Shown here: piece after piece, positions 28,466 to 38,817 of the stretch | How positions within the stretch are numbered: position 1 is the stretch's first letter | How the letters are laid out: the number at the start of each line of letters is the position of its first letter | Source of the DNA: Bacteriovorax sp. | Lineage (GTDB): Bacteria > Bdellovibrionota > Bacteriovoracia > Bacteriovoracales > Bacteriovoracaceae | Direction of reading: 5' to 3' | NCBI GenBank assembly: GCA_014377485.1 | Contig: JACMPM010000003.1 | Span: 83,540 to 147,539 of the forward strand | Length of the DNA: 64,000 nucleotides | Position numbers and translations under genes: made by a program | The notes under the pieces: generated by a model | What the model saw: only the letters and a program-made list of their open reading frames with translations | Database searches by the model: none | Told to the model about the DNA's origin: nothing

Positions 28466-29902
28466 TTAAGCAGATTTTTTGTGAGTTGGGATTTTATGTA
28501 AATTATTCGCGTATTGCATATCAACTCCCATTATATGGCTTAACAACCAATTGCGAAGAAAAGAAATTAATTTCTGATTATCTATATTATCGTTTTTAAT
28601 TTGTAATCCGTAAGCTCCAACATGGCTCAAAAGTTTTTCATGAATTTTTTTATGAGATGAAAGCTGCATATATCCAATTGATCTCATATAGTTTTCTTCA
28701 CTGGCAAAATGCTTGACGGTGTAATTAGCTAAATCAGTAAAACAAAGATACAAGCTCGCATTGTCCTTTTTAATATATTGCTGCTCCATTTGAATAACAA
28801 GTTTGTTAATCTTTTCAATCAAAAGGACATGTTCTTCGTCCATGGATTTGACACCCAAAGAAAGTTTGTCAGTCCAGATAAATTTTTGAAATCGTGGTTT
28901 AAGGTGGCCTGTTTGATTATTTATTGCTGACAAGCCTTGATAAAGCTTTGCTAAGTTTTGTGTTTGTTTTTCAATTTCTTGAGCATGCTCAGTTGACTGG
29001 CTGGCCACAAGTCCGTTGCGATCTGCGACTTCCTGGAGTTTAATAACTGAAATATCCAATTGATTAACCCCAATTGCCTGCTCTTTGGTAGCAATGCTAA
29101 TTTCCTCAATTGAGTTATTTATTTCTGAAATTTTTTCAGCAATTTCTTTAAAGACTATTTCACAATTTCTTGTCGATTGATAACCACGTTCATTTTTTTC
29201 GGCGGACTCAATTGTTAATTTTACAACTCTATCTTTTACTGAGTTAATGGCCAAGGCGACTGATGACGTACTTAGTACTACTATCTTTGAAATTTCATCG
29301 GAAGTGCGACCGCTCATCTGTGCAAGTTTTCCAATCTCTTCAGCTACCACCGAAAAGCCTTTACCTGCGTCCCCAGCTCTGGCCGCTTCCACTGAAGCAT
29401 TAAAAGAGAGAAGCTTTGTTTGAAAAACAATATCGTTTATCAGTTTTGTTTTCTCAGAAATTTGTTTGATGATTTCTAAGGAGTGAGTAAGCTCGTCCAT
29501 GCTTTTTTGCATTTCAGACATAAAGTATTCATTCCCTTTTTTGATCTCCAGACTTACTTGAACCATTTCTTCAACGATACCAGAACCACGAATTGTAGCT
29601 TCATTTAAAAGGTTAGCTTCACTACTTAGTCCATTAGTATTGTCACTGGTTCTATTCATCATGGCATTGATTTCATGACTGGTAGACATAGTAGTGCCAA
29701 GAGTGTCTAGTTGCTCTAGAGAAGCATCTTTTAAATCGCGGCTGACAGTTGTTACCTGTTCAGCTGAGCCACTAAGATCAAAACTAATATCGGCTAAGAC
29801 GTCGAAGGTCTTATTTATTTTTTTATTTTTTTGCCAAAAATTTAATACCAGCAGGCCGAGCAAAAAACATACAACAACTAAAACCCACATAACAAAATTC
29901 AT
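28466..29902 (-). CDS. Methyl-accepting chemotaxis protein with C-terminal bacteriohemerythrin domain
   Basis: One N-terminal TM; MCP hairpin [29 protein letters not shown]; hemerythrin [23 protein letters not shown]. Confidence 0.9.
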   Translation of the reverse strand: MNFVMWVLVVVCFLLGLLVLNFWQKNKKINKTFDVLADISFDLSGSAEQVTTVSRDLKDASLEQLDTLGTTMSTSHEINAMMNRTSDNTNGLSSEANLLNEATIRGSGIVEEMVQVSLEIKKGNEYFMSEMQKSMDELTHSLEIIKQISEKTKLINDIVFQTKLLSFNASVEAARAGDAGKGFSVVAEEIGKLAQMSGRTSDEISKIVVLSTSSVALAINSVKDRVVKLTIESAEKNERGYQSTRNCEIVFKEIAEKISEINNSIEEISIATKEQAIGVNQLDISVIKLQEVADRNGLVASQSTEHAQEIEKQTQNLAKLYQGLSAINNQTGHLKPRFQKFIWTDKLSLGVKSMDEEHVLLIEKINKLVIQMEQQYIKKDNASLYLCFTDLANYTVKHFASEENYMRSIGYMQLSSHKKIHEKLLSHVGAYGLQIKNDNIDNQKLISFLRNWLLSHIMGVDMQYANNLHKIPTHKKSA

Positions 29903-29970
29903 AACAATTCCTTTTTACTTCGTAAGATATGGTTTGTTATCGGAATGAATTGAGGCATTTATTAGTATAA

Positions 29971-29988
29971 TTGAACTAACCTGTTCAA
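29971..29988. repeat. Inverted repeat upstream of hemerythrin-MCP
   Basis: TTGAAC-taacct-GTTCAA. Confidence 0.55.
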
Positions 29989-30023
29989 TATCATGTTTTT
30001 TTTAACTGACATTTAAATAGATT

Positions 30024-30734
30024 TTAGTGGCAATGATGAATTTCATTGGAAGCTTTTATACCGGCATTAGCTTCTTGAAATCGAAAAACTCTAAATGAAA
30101 TTGTCATTAATCCTATGAGGATTAAACTTATTGCATAAGTTTTTGGTAATTTTAATTTTATTGGTTTCAAAAATTTTTGAATTATTGAAGGGGCCAATAC
30201 CATTGAGGGAACTGTACCAAGCCAGAAAAAGAACATCGTGAAAAGTGCATGAAAAGAATGCTCAAATGTCGCAACTCCCAAAACCACTCCATAGAGGAGA
30301 CCACAAGGAAGAAAAAGTGAAATTAGACCTGTAAAAAAAGCCTTACTTGCATTTTCATTTTTGTGAACTAATCGCAACCAAAGTTTTGTATAAAATTGAT
30401 TTAAAAATTTGGGCATTGGTAATTCAGCCTTTTTCCCTCTGTAATTCTGAATTCCCCAATATAAAAAAAGACTTCCGAGAACCAGGCCTGGTATTAAAGT
30501 CATTTTGGGATTTGCTTCCTGGATGGTAAATATTTTTCCAAGTACACCAGCAAAAAAACCAAGGAAGAGATAGCCAATTAAGCGTCCTATTTGATAGCGG
30601 GCGACATCGTTTGATTTCTGGCAAGTAGCAGTGACAAGTCCTCCACACATACCAACGCAGTGAAGACTTCCACCAAGTCCTGCAATGAATGAAACCCACG
30701 GAAGAAAAGAAAGATCATTTACTAGGGCCGACAA
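30024..30734 (-). CDS. Sulfite-exporter TauE/SafE family protein (cco cluster type)
   Basis: GLGGSLHCVGMCGGLV, SLFLPCGLLYGVVLGVA. Confidence 0.9.
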   Translation of the reverse strand: MSALVNDLSFLPWVSFIAGLGGSLHCVGMCGGLVTATCQKSNDVARYQIGRLIGYLFLGFFAGVLGKIFTIQEANPKMTLIPGLVLGSLFLYWGIQNYRGKKAELPMPKFLNQFYTKLWLRLVHKNENASKAFFTGLISLFLPCGLLYGVVLGVATFEHSFHALFTMFFFWLGTVPSMVLAPSIIQKFLKPIKLKLPKTYAISLILIGLMTISFRVFRFQEANAGIKASNEIHHCH

Positions 30735-32124
30735 GTACTACCTCTTGGGTTGAGAGAACGTGATCATGTTCCAACGCTTCCATATGAATGATTCGTGAAC
30801 CATTTATCAGGACTGAAGGATCAAATTTAAAAAACATTAATGCTTTCACTTCAGGAGCATTTATTTTTAAGGGCTTCATTGGAGTGATGATTTCAATTTT
30901 ATCTTTGAGGTCTGCTTCTTTAACCTGAAAAAATAGTTCGTGCTTAACTTCACCTTGATGTGAGAGTTTAACCGTAAAATGATTCACAATAATTGTTTTT
31001 CCATTAGCTTCTGTTACGACTTGGTATGGACTATCTGTCCCGCGCATGAAAACAAAGGATAATTCAGTTGATTTGGATAGAAAGAAAAAGAAAGCCGTAA
31101 TTAAAGCCAGGAAGATGGTCAAATAGATAATCGATCTTGGAGTTATAAAGCTATGTTTTTTTCCCAATAATTCGTTTTCAGTACTGTAACGAATAAGACC
31201 GCGAGGTTTTTTAACTTTTTCCATTATATCGTCGCAAGCATCTATGCAAAGAGTGCAGGCGATACACTCCATTTGAGTTCCACGTCTAATATCAATTCCA
31301 GTTGGGCAAACCTTTACGCAGGCGTAACAATTAATGCAATCGCCTTCTTCCTCTCGCGGTACAAGTCCACGTCTTGGTTCTCCTCGCATTGGATCGTAAG
31401 CGACTACTAGCGAGTTTTCATCCATCATCACTGACTGCATTCGACCGTAAGGACAGGCAACGATACAAAATTGTTCACGAAACCAACCAAAGTCAAAAAG
31501 AAAAATTCCACTTACCACCATAGTAGTAATAAAGAGACCTAGGTTTTGTGTAGGATTATGAAGTGACATCGCCAAAAGTTCGCGAGGGCCTACAATATAT
31601 CCGATAAAAGTGTGGGCGATATGCAGAGAAATAATAGTAAAACAAATCCACTTAAGACTTCGTCTAATAATTTTATTGGCGGTCCAGGGAGCCTCATCCA
31701 GCGCTCTTCTGGCACGAGCACTACCTTCAATCACAGTTTCAATTTTGGAGAAAATAGTTTGGATAAAAACAGTTTGAGGACAGCCCCAACCGCACCATAC
31801 TCTTCCAAAAACACTGGTGAGAAATGCAATAAAAAATAAACCTGAAATCACGACTAAAAAGAGGAGAATGGGCTCCACTCCGTGCAAAGTATTACCCATG
31901 AAAGTAAATTCACGGGTAAAAATATTCATCATTAGAGCAGGTTTTCCTTTGATATAAATCCAAGGAAAAACGAGATAAACAATTATAAGAAACCAATAAA
32001 AAATTGTGCGTTTATTTTTCCAAGGACCTTCTACATCTTCAGGATATAAATAAACGCGACGACCTAATTCATCAGTCGTCGCTAATCTTTCGGGGTCTAG
32101 TTCAAATCGGTTTTTTGTCGACAT
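30715..32124 (-). CDS. ccoG: cbb3 oxidase accessory ferredoxin-like protein CcoG
   Basis: CGWGCPQTVF; CINCYACVKVCPTGID; CIACTLCIDACDDIM. Confidence 0.95.
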   Translation of the reverse strand: MSTKNRFELDPERLATTDELGRRVYLYPEDVEGPWKNKRTIFYWFLIIVYLVFPWIYIKGKPALMMNIFTREFTFMGNTLHGVEPILLFLVVISGLFFIAFLTSVFGRVWCGWGCPQTVFIQTIFSKIETVIEGSARARRALDEAPWTANKIIRRSLKWICFTIISLHIAHTFIGYIVGPRELLAMSLHNPTQNLGLFITTMVVSGIFLFDFGWFREQFCIVACPYGRMQSVMMDENSLVVAYDPMRGEPRRGLVPREEEGDCINCYACVKVCPTGIDIRRGTQMECIACTLCIDACDDIMEKVKKPRGLIRYSTENELLGKKHSFITPRSIIYLTIFLALITAFFFFLSKSTELSFVFMRGTDSPYQVVTEANGKTIIVNHFTVKLSHQGEVKHELFFQVKEADLKDKIEIITPMKPLKINAPEVKALMFFKFDPSVLINGSRIIHMEALEHDHVLSTQEVVLVGPSK

Positions 32125-32149
32125 AAAATTTGTATTGCTTCCTATTCGC

Positions 32150-32752
32150 TTATTTTTTCACTTCATCTTCTACTTTATTTCCTTGAGGATCTTTTCCACC
32201 AGGTTGATGTGTATTATGAAGTGTTTGTACGTATGATACAACTTGATAAATTTCATCATTAGATAAAGTTTGAGACCAAGTAGGCATCCCTTTATCGGGT
32301 ACACCATTAAAGACCACAGGATAATTAGTATCAACTGTACCTTTTGAATTGATCCAGTACTCATCCGTCAGGTTGGGTCCAATATCTCCAATTCCTTTTG
32401 CTTTGTGGCATGGAATACAATTGGTTTCAAAAACTACTTGCCCTTTCTTAACGCCACCATCTTTTATGATCGCTAGCATTTTTACTTCGTCATATTTTCC
32501 GTTTAGTCTATTGAATTTTTCGTGGAGTTCTTCAATTCCTGCCCATTCTTTTTTAAAGTCATCACGCAAAGAGGGAGCTCCCATTATTGAATAAAGAATA
32601 AAATAAAAAATGGCAAAAATAATTCCTAGATAAAAAGTTAACTTCCACCAAGAAGGAAGAGGATTATCTAATTCTTGAATATTGTCATATTTATGATCTA
32701 AGAGAATGTGTTTTTCGTCATCTTCAAGGTGAAGATCTGTTTTATCGTTCAT
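32150..32752 (-). CDS. ccoP: cbb3 oxidase subunit III CcoP, apparently mono-heme
   Basis: N-terminal TM; single CIPCH; MPTW axial Met. Confidence 0.9.
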   Translation of the reverse strand: MNDKTDLHLEDDEKHILLDHKYDNIQELDNPLPSWWKLTFYLGIIFAIFYFILYSIMGAPSLRDDFKKEWAGIEELHEKFNRLNGKYDEVKMLAIIKDGGVKKGQVVFETNCIPCHKAKGIGDIGPNLTDEYWINSKGTVDTNYPVVFNGVPDKGMPTWSQTLSNDEIYQVVSYVQTLHNTHQPGGKDPQGNKVEDEVKK

Positions 32753-32918
32753 GTTTTACTCCATCATGAAGAGGCATATAAGAAGAGTTTTCATAAAATT
32801 TCTTATTTGATTTTTTGTATGTCCAATAGACATAAATTATAAAGCAAGTCACAAAAATCCCCAATGCCGTCATTGGCAGCCATGGTTGATTGAAGTGATT
32901 AAAAATATCTTTATCCAT
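32742..32918 (-). CDS. ccoQ: cbb3 oxidase subunit CcoQ-like, 58 aa
   Basis: Not in ORF track; GAGGAGCTGATT SD; MDKDIFNHFNQPWLPMTALGIFVTCFIIYVYWTYKKSNKKFYENSSYMPLHDGVKHER; located between ccoNO and ccoP. Confidence 0.85.
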   Translation of the reverse strand: MDKDIFNHFNQPWLPMTALGIFVTCFIIYVYWTYKKSNKKFYENSSYMPLHDGVKHER

Positions 32919-32930
32919 AATCAGCTCCTC

Positions 32931-35084
32931 TTATTTATTTACGGGCAAACTGCCGTAGTCAGTTCCCATTCGTTGAAGATAGGCAATTAAGGCGATAAGC
33001 TCTTTGTCTTCAACTTCTTTTGGAACACCCTGGTTCATTAAGTCTGCTGAAATTAATTTAGCCTGAGCTTGTGCATTTTCTACACCTGAAGCGATATCTA
33101 CATCGCTATATGGAACACCAAGTTGTTTCATGACCGATAGTTTTTTGGTAAGAGTTGATAAGTCTAATTTTTGTTCAACTAACCATTTGTAAATCGGCAT
33201 AATCGATTGTGGTGTTACGTCGCGCGGATTAATCATATGGCGGTAATGCCACATATTTGGATATTTTCCACCTATACGGGCTAAGTCCGGACCTGTTCTT
33301 TTTGATCCCCATTGAAATGGATGGTCATAGATAAATTCTCCAGCTTCAGAGTTTTTACCATAACGAAGAACTTCGTGGGCCATTGGACGAACTTGTTGAG
33401 AATGACAAAGATAACAACCTTCACGCAAATAAATATCCCGGCCTAAAAGCTCAAGTGGCTTATAAGGTTTAACAGCATCAATTTTGGTGATGTATTGATT
33501 CGATAATAATGAAGGAACAATTTCAATTGCAGATCCGACGAGGATTGCAATAAGAGAGAGAACGGCAAATACCATAGGCAGGCCTTCAAGCTTGCGGTGA
33601 TGACCGGCATTTTCTTCTAATGAAGAATCATCGAGAGCGTATGCTTCAAACACTTCAATTTCGCCGATAGTTCCTTGATTCATAGTTTTGAAAAGATTGT
33701 AGGTCATAAGAAGAAATGAAATGAATACAAAAGTACCACCGAAAGCGCGTACCCAATACATAGGAACAATTTTAACAACTGTTTCAATAAAGTTTGGATA
33801 AACTAATTTTCCGTTGACATCAATCGCTCTCCACATAAGAGATTGAGTAATACCGGCCGAGACCATTGAAACATAATAAAGTGCAAGTCCGATAGTTGCT
33901 AACCAAAACTGGGTATTGGCAATTTTCTTAGAAAAAATTTCGGTGTTCCAAAGTTTTGGAACCATGTAATACAGGATCCCTGCGATCAATAAATAGTTCC
34001 AACCAATAGTTCCTGCGTGAACGTGGCCTGGAATCCAATCTGTGAAATGTCCGATTGAGTTAACTGATTTAATAGAAAGAAGTGGGCCTTCAAAAGTCGC
34101 CATCCCGTAAAAAGTTAGGGCCAGGGCCATAAATTTTAAAACGGGATCAGTTCGAACTTTATCCCAAACACCTCTTAGAGTCATAAGACCATTGATCATA
34201 CCTCCCCAGCTTGGTGCCCAAAGAGCAATCGAGAAAACCATACCTAATGTTTGGACCCATTCAGGTAGAGTAGTGTAGAGAAGATGGTGGGGTCCTGCCC
34301 AAATATAGATAAATACCAGTGACCAAAAGTGAACGACTGATAATCTATAAGAGTAAACAGGTCTATTGGCAGCTTTCGGAACGAAGTAATACATCAATCC
34401 TAAAAATGGAGTAGTTAAGAAAAAGGCAACAGCGTTGTGGCCGTACCACCACTGCACTAGCGCATCTTGAACTCCGGCATATACTGAGTAAGATTTAAAT
34501 ATTGTTACTGGAAGTCCTAGACCATTTACGATGTGAAGAACTGCAACTGTAAGAATGGTTGCAATGTAAAACCAAATGGCGACAAAAATATGGCGCTCTC
34601 TTCTTCTGATTAAAGTTCCAAAAAAATTGACTGCAAACACTACCCAAATAACAGCGATTGCAATAGTAATTGGCCACTCAAGTTCGGCATATTCTTTTCC
34701 TCTGGTGATACCGAAAGGTAGTGTTAGAGCTGCCGAAACAATAATTGCCTGCCATCCCCAAAAGTGAATACGGGAAAGAACATCATTAAACAATCTCGCC
34801 TTTAGTAGTCTTTGATGAGAGTAATAAATCCCGGCAAACATCGCATTTCCACAAAAAGCAAAAATAGCAGCATTAGTATGGAGTGGTCTTAGGCGTCCGA
34901 AGGTTATCCACTGGAGACCAAAATTCATTTTCCAGGTGGCAAGCTGGAAGGCAATTGTAACTCCCACGAGCATGGCAACAGCACCCCAGATAATTGTAGC
35001 GACAATAAACATTCTTACGATTTGATCATCGTAGGAATAGGTCTCCAGTCGACCTGTTCGATGTACAGCAGATGGCGAACTCAT
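32931..35084 (-). CDS. ccoNO: cbb3 cytochrome c oxidase fused subunits I/II (CcoNO)
   Basis: CcoN heme-copper motifs (WWYGHNAVAFFLTTPFLG, HHLLYTTLPEW) continuous with CcoO REGCYLCHSQQVRP. Confidence 0.96.
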   Translation of the reverse strand: MSSPSAVHRTGRLETYSYDDQIVRMFIVATIIWGAVAMLVGVTIAFQLATWKMNFGLQWITFGRLRPLHTNAAIFAFCGNAMFAGIYYSHQRLLKARLFNDVLSRIHFWGWQAIIVSAALTLPFGITRGKEYAELEWPITIAIAVIWVVFAVNFFGTLIRRRERHIFVAIWFYIATILTVAVLHIVNGLGLPVTIFKSYSVYAGVQDALVQWWYGHNAVAFFLTTPFLGLMYYFVPKAANRPVYSYRLSVVHFWSLVFIYIWAGPHHLLYTTLPEWVQTLGMVFSIALWAPSWGGMINGLMTLRGVWDKVRTDPVLKFMALALTFYGMATFEGPLLSIKSVNSIGHFTDWIPGHVHAGTIGWNYLLIAGILYYMVPKLWNTEIFSKKIANTQFWLATIGLALYYVSMVSAGITQSLMWRAIDVNGKLVYPNFIETVVKIVPMYWVRAFGGTFVFISFLLMTYNLFKTMNQGTIGEIEVFEAYALDDSSLEENAGHHRKLEGLPMVFAVLSLIAILVGSAIEIVPSLLSNQYITKIDAVKPYKPLELLGRDIYLREGCYLCHSQQVRPMAHEVLRYGKNSEAGEFIYDHPFQWGSKRTGPDLARIGGKYPNMWHYRHMINPRDVTPQSIMPIYKWLVEQKLDLSTLTKKLSVMKQLGVPYSDVDIASGVENAQAQAKLISADLMNQGVPKEVEDKELIALIAYLQRMGTDYGSLPVNK

Positions 35085-35266
35085 TTTTTTTCCTTGGTAG
35101 AGATAATATTCTTTCTTGGACTTATTTTTTCGTCTTCTATTAGCATTCTTAGTGCGGGAGTTTCCATGTCATCGTACTGTCCTTTCATTGTCATCCAGAT
35201 AAATCCGACGATAAAAGAAAGAGCGAGAAGAATGGCAAGTGGAATAAGAATTGTGATGACTTCCAT
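35081..35266 (-). CDS. ccoS: cbb3 oxidase maturation protein CcoS
   Basis: 61 aa; single TM then GQYDDMETPALRML. Confidence 0.92.
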   Translation of the reverse strand: MEVITILIPLAILLALSFIVGFIWMTMKGQYDDMETPALRMLIEDEKISPRKNIISTKEKK

Positions 35267-37627
35267 TTAGGCGCTCCCTGTTTTTAAACGAGCATTTAAT
35301 TTTTTGGTTCCAATCATGGTTGAAGCCAAAACAGTTAATGAGGAGATGGGCATAATAATAGCTGCTACCAGAGGAGTAATTGTTCCATTGAAAGCAGCAT
35401 AAACTGAAACAGAATTATAAATGAGTGAAAGGACCAGGTTGCGTTTAACAACTTTCATCGTTTCTCTTGATATTGTGATTAAGTTGGCAACATGTGAAAT
35501 CCCAGGAGTCGTTAAATAAATATCTGAAGCCTTGAGGGAAATATCTAAAGCTCCTAGTACCGCGACACTTACATAAGATCTGCTTAATGCCATTGCATCA
35601 TTGGCACCATCTCCGACCATCAGAGCATTGGGATTTTTTTCAATCATTAACAGTTTATTTTCAGGAGTCATTTCAGAAGAAACATTCTCTTTATCTATTC
35701 CGGCAAGCAAAGCAACTGATTCTGCAATTGATTTTTGATCTCCAGAAATCATTTTTACCGTCAATCCTAGAGACTTAAGTTCTCCGACAGATGCAAGAGA
35801 GTCATGTCTAATATGATCTTCAAGAGTGAATTCTGCGATACATTTATTATCTTCAAAAATTTTGCTATTTTTTATTTCATAAAAATGATTGCCGATTTCG
35901 CCGCAGACCCCAGTGCCCATCAATTCTTTGTAATTATCCACTGAATGAGTAGTGCGTGCTCCTCTTTCAAACGAGAATTCTTTTAACGCCGTTGCAACCG
36001 GATGAGTAGAATAAATTTCTAGACTGCTGATCACTTCAAAAATTGGATAATTCGGATTGGTAAAAATTTTAAAATGATTAATTTTTAAATTTCCGTAAGT
36101 CAGAGTTCCCGTTTTATCGAGAAGCACTGTCTTAATAGAAGAGAGCTTTTCAACCACTTCATTGTTCTTAATAATGATACCAATTCTTGACGCTCTAGAG
36201 AGTGTTCTCGTGAGGGTAAGTGGTGTCGCCAGAGCAAGAGCACATGGACAAGTGACAATCAGAAGAGTGAAGGAGCGCTCTAATGCTATTTTGGTTTTTC
36301 CCTGTGAGTAAAAAGTGATAAATAAAATTGTAGCAAGCATGAAAACTGCTGCAATAAAATATTTTGAGATTTTATTGGTTAGATCAACGATCGGCGACTT
36401 TTGAATCCATCCGCTTTCAATTTGTTTTAAAATTTTACCAACGCGTGAATTTTCTTTTACATTTTCAATTTTAATAAGAATAGCGTTGGTCAGGTTGATT
36501 GTTCCTGAGAACACGTTTTCATTTATGCCTACGTTTTGAGGCCGCGACTCACCGGTTAGAAGTGAGTTATTGATTAGAGTCTCTCCCTCAATAATAACTC
36601 CATCTGCTGGAATCATTTCATTGGTTGACACTTTAATAATGTCACCAACTTTAAGAAATTGAGGGTGAATTTCCAAGAATTGATCATCCACTTTTTTTAA
36701 AACGCTATTTCCTTCATAAAAGAAATTGAGGTCGTTGGCAGTTAGCCCTTCCTCTTGAATTTTGTTTAAAAAATATCTCGATAATAAAAGTAGAAATACT
36801 AAAGCGGTTAACGAATCAAAAAAGTTTTCATTGATTCCCATAAATTGATTATAGAGTCCGGATATCGCTCCGATGATGAGGGCCAGAGAGATCGGTATAT
36901 CTATAGAGAGTGTTCGGGTTCTGATAGCATTCCAGGCATTTTGATAAAAGGGAGTAGCGGAGTATAAGAGCACGGGTAAAGCAAACGCTATAGATAGCAA
37001 ATTAAAGTTTTTTGCGTATAGTCCATCAGCTCCGGCATAAATCGAAACGGCATACAACATGATATTACCGGCAGCAGCTCCTGCGATTCCAATTTTCAGC
37101 AGCATCTTTCTTTCTTCGAGAATCTTCAAGTCGTGAATGCTCTGGTTTCTTTTTAAAGGGTGTGGTTTGTATCCTAAGTTATTTAGCTCTCTGGCTACAT
37201 TGGAGAATAATCCATTGTTTTTTAGCGAAACGGTAGCAACAGATCTTTGCATATCAAGTCGGCATTGTTCAACGTCGTCTAAATATTCTGGCAATTTTTC
37301 TATGAGCCAAAGACAGGCCAGGCAATGAATTCCTTCAAGATAAAATTCCATTGTTTTTCTGTTATTTAAATTTTCGTATGAGTAGTCGTCTAAAAATTCT
37401 TTATTATCTAGATAGGAAAATTTCTGAAATTTATTTTCAGCAGGGGACCTTCTTTTAAAAATCGCAGACTGTTTTTTTATTTCGTAATATTTTTCGAGAC
37501 CTTTAAAATTGATGACATTAAAAACAGTCATACAACCAGAACAGCAAAATGGTTCATTATGATCTAGGTCTTGATCATTAAAGACTGCGATAAGAATTTT
37601 CTCGTCACAGTGAACACAGAGATTCAT
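35267..37627 (-). CDS. ccoI: Copper-type heavy-metal P-type ATPase CcoI
   Basis: N-terminal CxxC metal-binding, YLEGIHCLACLW HMA, CPCALALATP, DKTGTLT, MVGDGANDAMAL. Confidence 0.93.
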   Translation of the reverse strand: MNLCVHCDEKILIAVFNDQDLDHNEPFCCSGCMTVFNVINFKGLEKYYEIKKQSAIFKRRSPAENKFQKFSYLDNKEFLDDYSYENLNNRKTMEFYLEGIHCLACLWLIEKLPEYLDDVEQCRLDMQRSVATVSLKNNGLFSNVARELNNLGYKPHPLKRNQSIHDLKILEERKMLLKIGIAGAAAGNIMLYAVSIYAGADGLYAKNFNLLSIAFALPVLLYSATPFYQNAWNAIRTRTLSIDIPISLALIIGAISGLYNQFMGINENFFDSLTALVFLLLLSRYFLNKIQEEGLTANDLNFFYEGNSVLKKVDDQFLEIHPQFLKVGDIIKVSTNEMIPADGVIIEGETLINNSLLTGESRPQNVGINENVFSGTINLTNAILIKIENVKENSRVGKILKQIESGWIQKSPIVDLTNKISKYFIAAVFMLATILFITFYSQGKTKIALERSFTLLIVTCPCALALATPLTLTRTLSRASRIGIIIKNNEVVEKLSSIKTVLLDKTGTLTYGNLKINHFKIFTNPNYPIFEVISSLEIYSTHPVATALKEFSFERGARTTHSVDNYKELMGTGVCGEIGNHFYEIKNSKIFEDNKCIAEFTLEDHIRHDSLASVGELKSLGLTVKMISGDQKSIAESVALLAGIDKENVSSEMTPENKLLMIEKNPNALMVGDGANDAMALSRSYVSVAVLGALDISLKASDIYLTTPGISHVANLITISRETMKVVKRNLVLSLIYNSVSVYAAFNGTITPLVAAIIMPISSLTVLASTMIGTKKLNARLKTGSA

Positions 37628-37983
37628 TTTGTTTCTTCCCTAAGTATAATGGCCAGTGTGGAACTTTCTTCGAGAATAATTTCCTGAATAGTGCTTTTAT
37701 CTAAAAAACATAAAGTGCTTTCTGCTTGAACTTGAGCGCTGAGTTTAGACGGAGAGTTCGTCATCAGCTCATTTAAACCAATTAAGGAGCCAGGTTTCAA
37801 GATTTTTTTTATTTTTTTATTTTTGAGCAGTTGAATGCAGCCCTCGAGTAGAAGATAAGCCACGATCGGAACTTGACCCTCATAAAACAGGGGAGAGCTT
37901 ATCGAATACTTTTTTTGCGGGGATAATCCTTTTATCTCTGCAATCGCTTCGTTTTCTAGTTTAATTGGTTGGGGTGTGCTCAT
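37624..37983 (-). CDS. Stand-alone cyclic-nucleotide-binding-like domain
   Basis: LFYEGQVPIVAYLLLEGCIQLLKNKK...LKPGSLIGLNELM; no HTH; 4-nt overlap with ccoI. Confidence 0.75.
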   Translation of the reverse strand: MSTPQPIKLENEAIAEIKGLSPQKKYSISSPLFYEGQVPIVAYLLLEGCIQLLKNKKIKKILKPGSLIGLNELMTNSPSKLSAQVQAESTLCFLDKSTIQEIILEESSTLAIILREETK

Positions 37984-38016
37984 AAATCTATTCTAAATGA
38001 GCTTACCTAGAGAAAA

Positions 38017-38032
38017 TATAATCTAGATCAGT
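38017..38032. promoter_or_regulatory. Degenerate FNR-like palindrome upstream of cco operon
   Basis: ATAAT-ctag-ATCAG, 7/10 to TTGAT-N4-ATCAA. Confidence 0.35.
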
Positions 38033-38057
38033 TTTTAAAAATATATTTATATTCTAT

Positions 38058-38768
38058 TTAATAGTTGATATTGGCCCAGTTCAGTAGTTCTTCTTCATCT
38101 TTAATGAAGATCGTTTTACCTTCCTGTTCCAGAATTCCGGCTTCTTTAAACTCAGTCATGAAACGAATCAAAGTTTCGTTTGCAGTACCAATCATAGTGG
38201 CCATTTCTTCGCGGGTTAACTTGAGGTCTATTTTCCATCTGCCGTCTTCTTTCACGCCATGAGTTGCTTTGAGAGAGAGAATGAGTTCAGCAAGTCTTTC
38301 ACGAACATTTTTTTGATGAAGAGATGAAAGCTTGCTTTCGGCAGCTCCCATGTCGCGTGAGAGTTTATTAATAATACTTAGTGCGACAGAAGGATTTTTT
38401 TCAATAACCTTTAGAATAAATTTTTTATCGATGAAACAAACTTCTGTGTCTTCCATTGCTGTAGCAGTGGCAGAGTAATTATCCTCTGTGAAAAGACTTC
38501 TGTGTCCTAAGATATCCCCGCCGTGGGCGATTCTCACAATAGTTTCTTTTCCATCAAGTCCAGCTTTAGTAAGTTTGATATTTCCGCTGCTGATGCAATA
38601 AAGTCCAAAAGGATGATTGCCTTGAACGAAAAGAGTTTGTCCTTTCTTATAGGTGTTATTGATTTTATGATGTGAAACTTCTTCCATTCCAGGAATATCG
38701 AGATCACAAAAAATCCCTTCATCTTTGGAGATACAGTTTTCACATGAGGAATGAGTAGCTTTTTTCAT
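38058..38768 (-). CDS. Crp/Fnr-family regulator, FNR-type with putative [4Fe-4S] cysteines
   Basis: CENCISKDEGIFC (three Cys) plus TEVCFIDKKF (fourth Cys aligned with E. coli FNR C122); HTH LTREEMATMIGTANETLIRFMTEF. Confidence 0.88.
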   Translation of the reverse strand: MKKATHSSCENCISKDEGIFCDLDIPGMEEVSHHKINNTYKKGQTLFVQGNHPFGLYCISSGNIKLTKAGLDGKETIVRIAHGGDILGHRSLFTEDNYSATATAMEDTEVCFIDKKFILKVIEKNPSVALSIINKLSRDMGAAESKLSSLHQKNVRERLAELILSLKATHGVKEDGRWKIDLKLTREEMATMIGTANETLIRFMTEFKEAGILEQEGKTIFIKDEEELLNWANINY

Positions 38769-38817
38769 CTTTAGCCTTTTGTCTTTATAGACATAGACTA
38801 ACATTTATTAGCCAATT

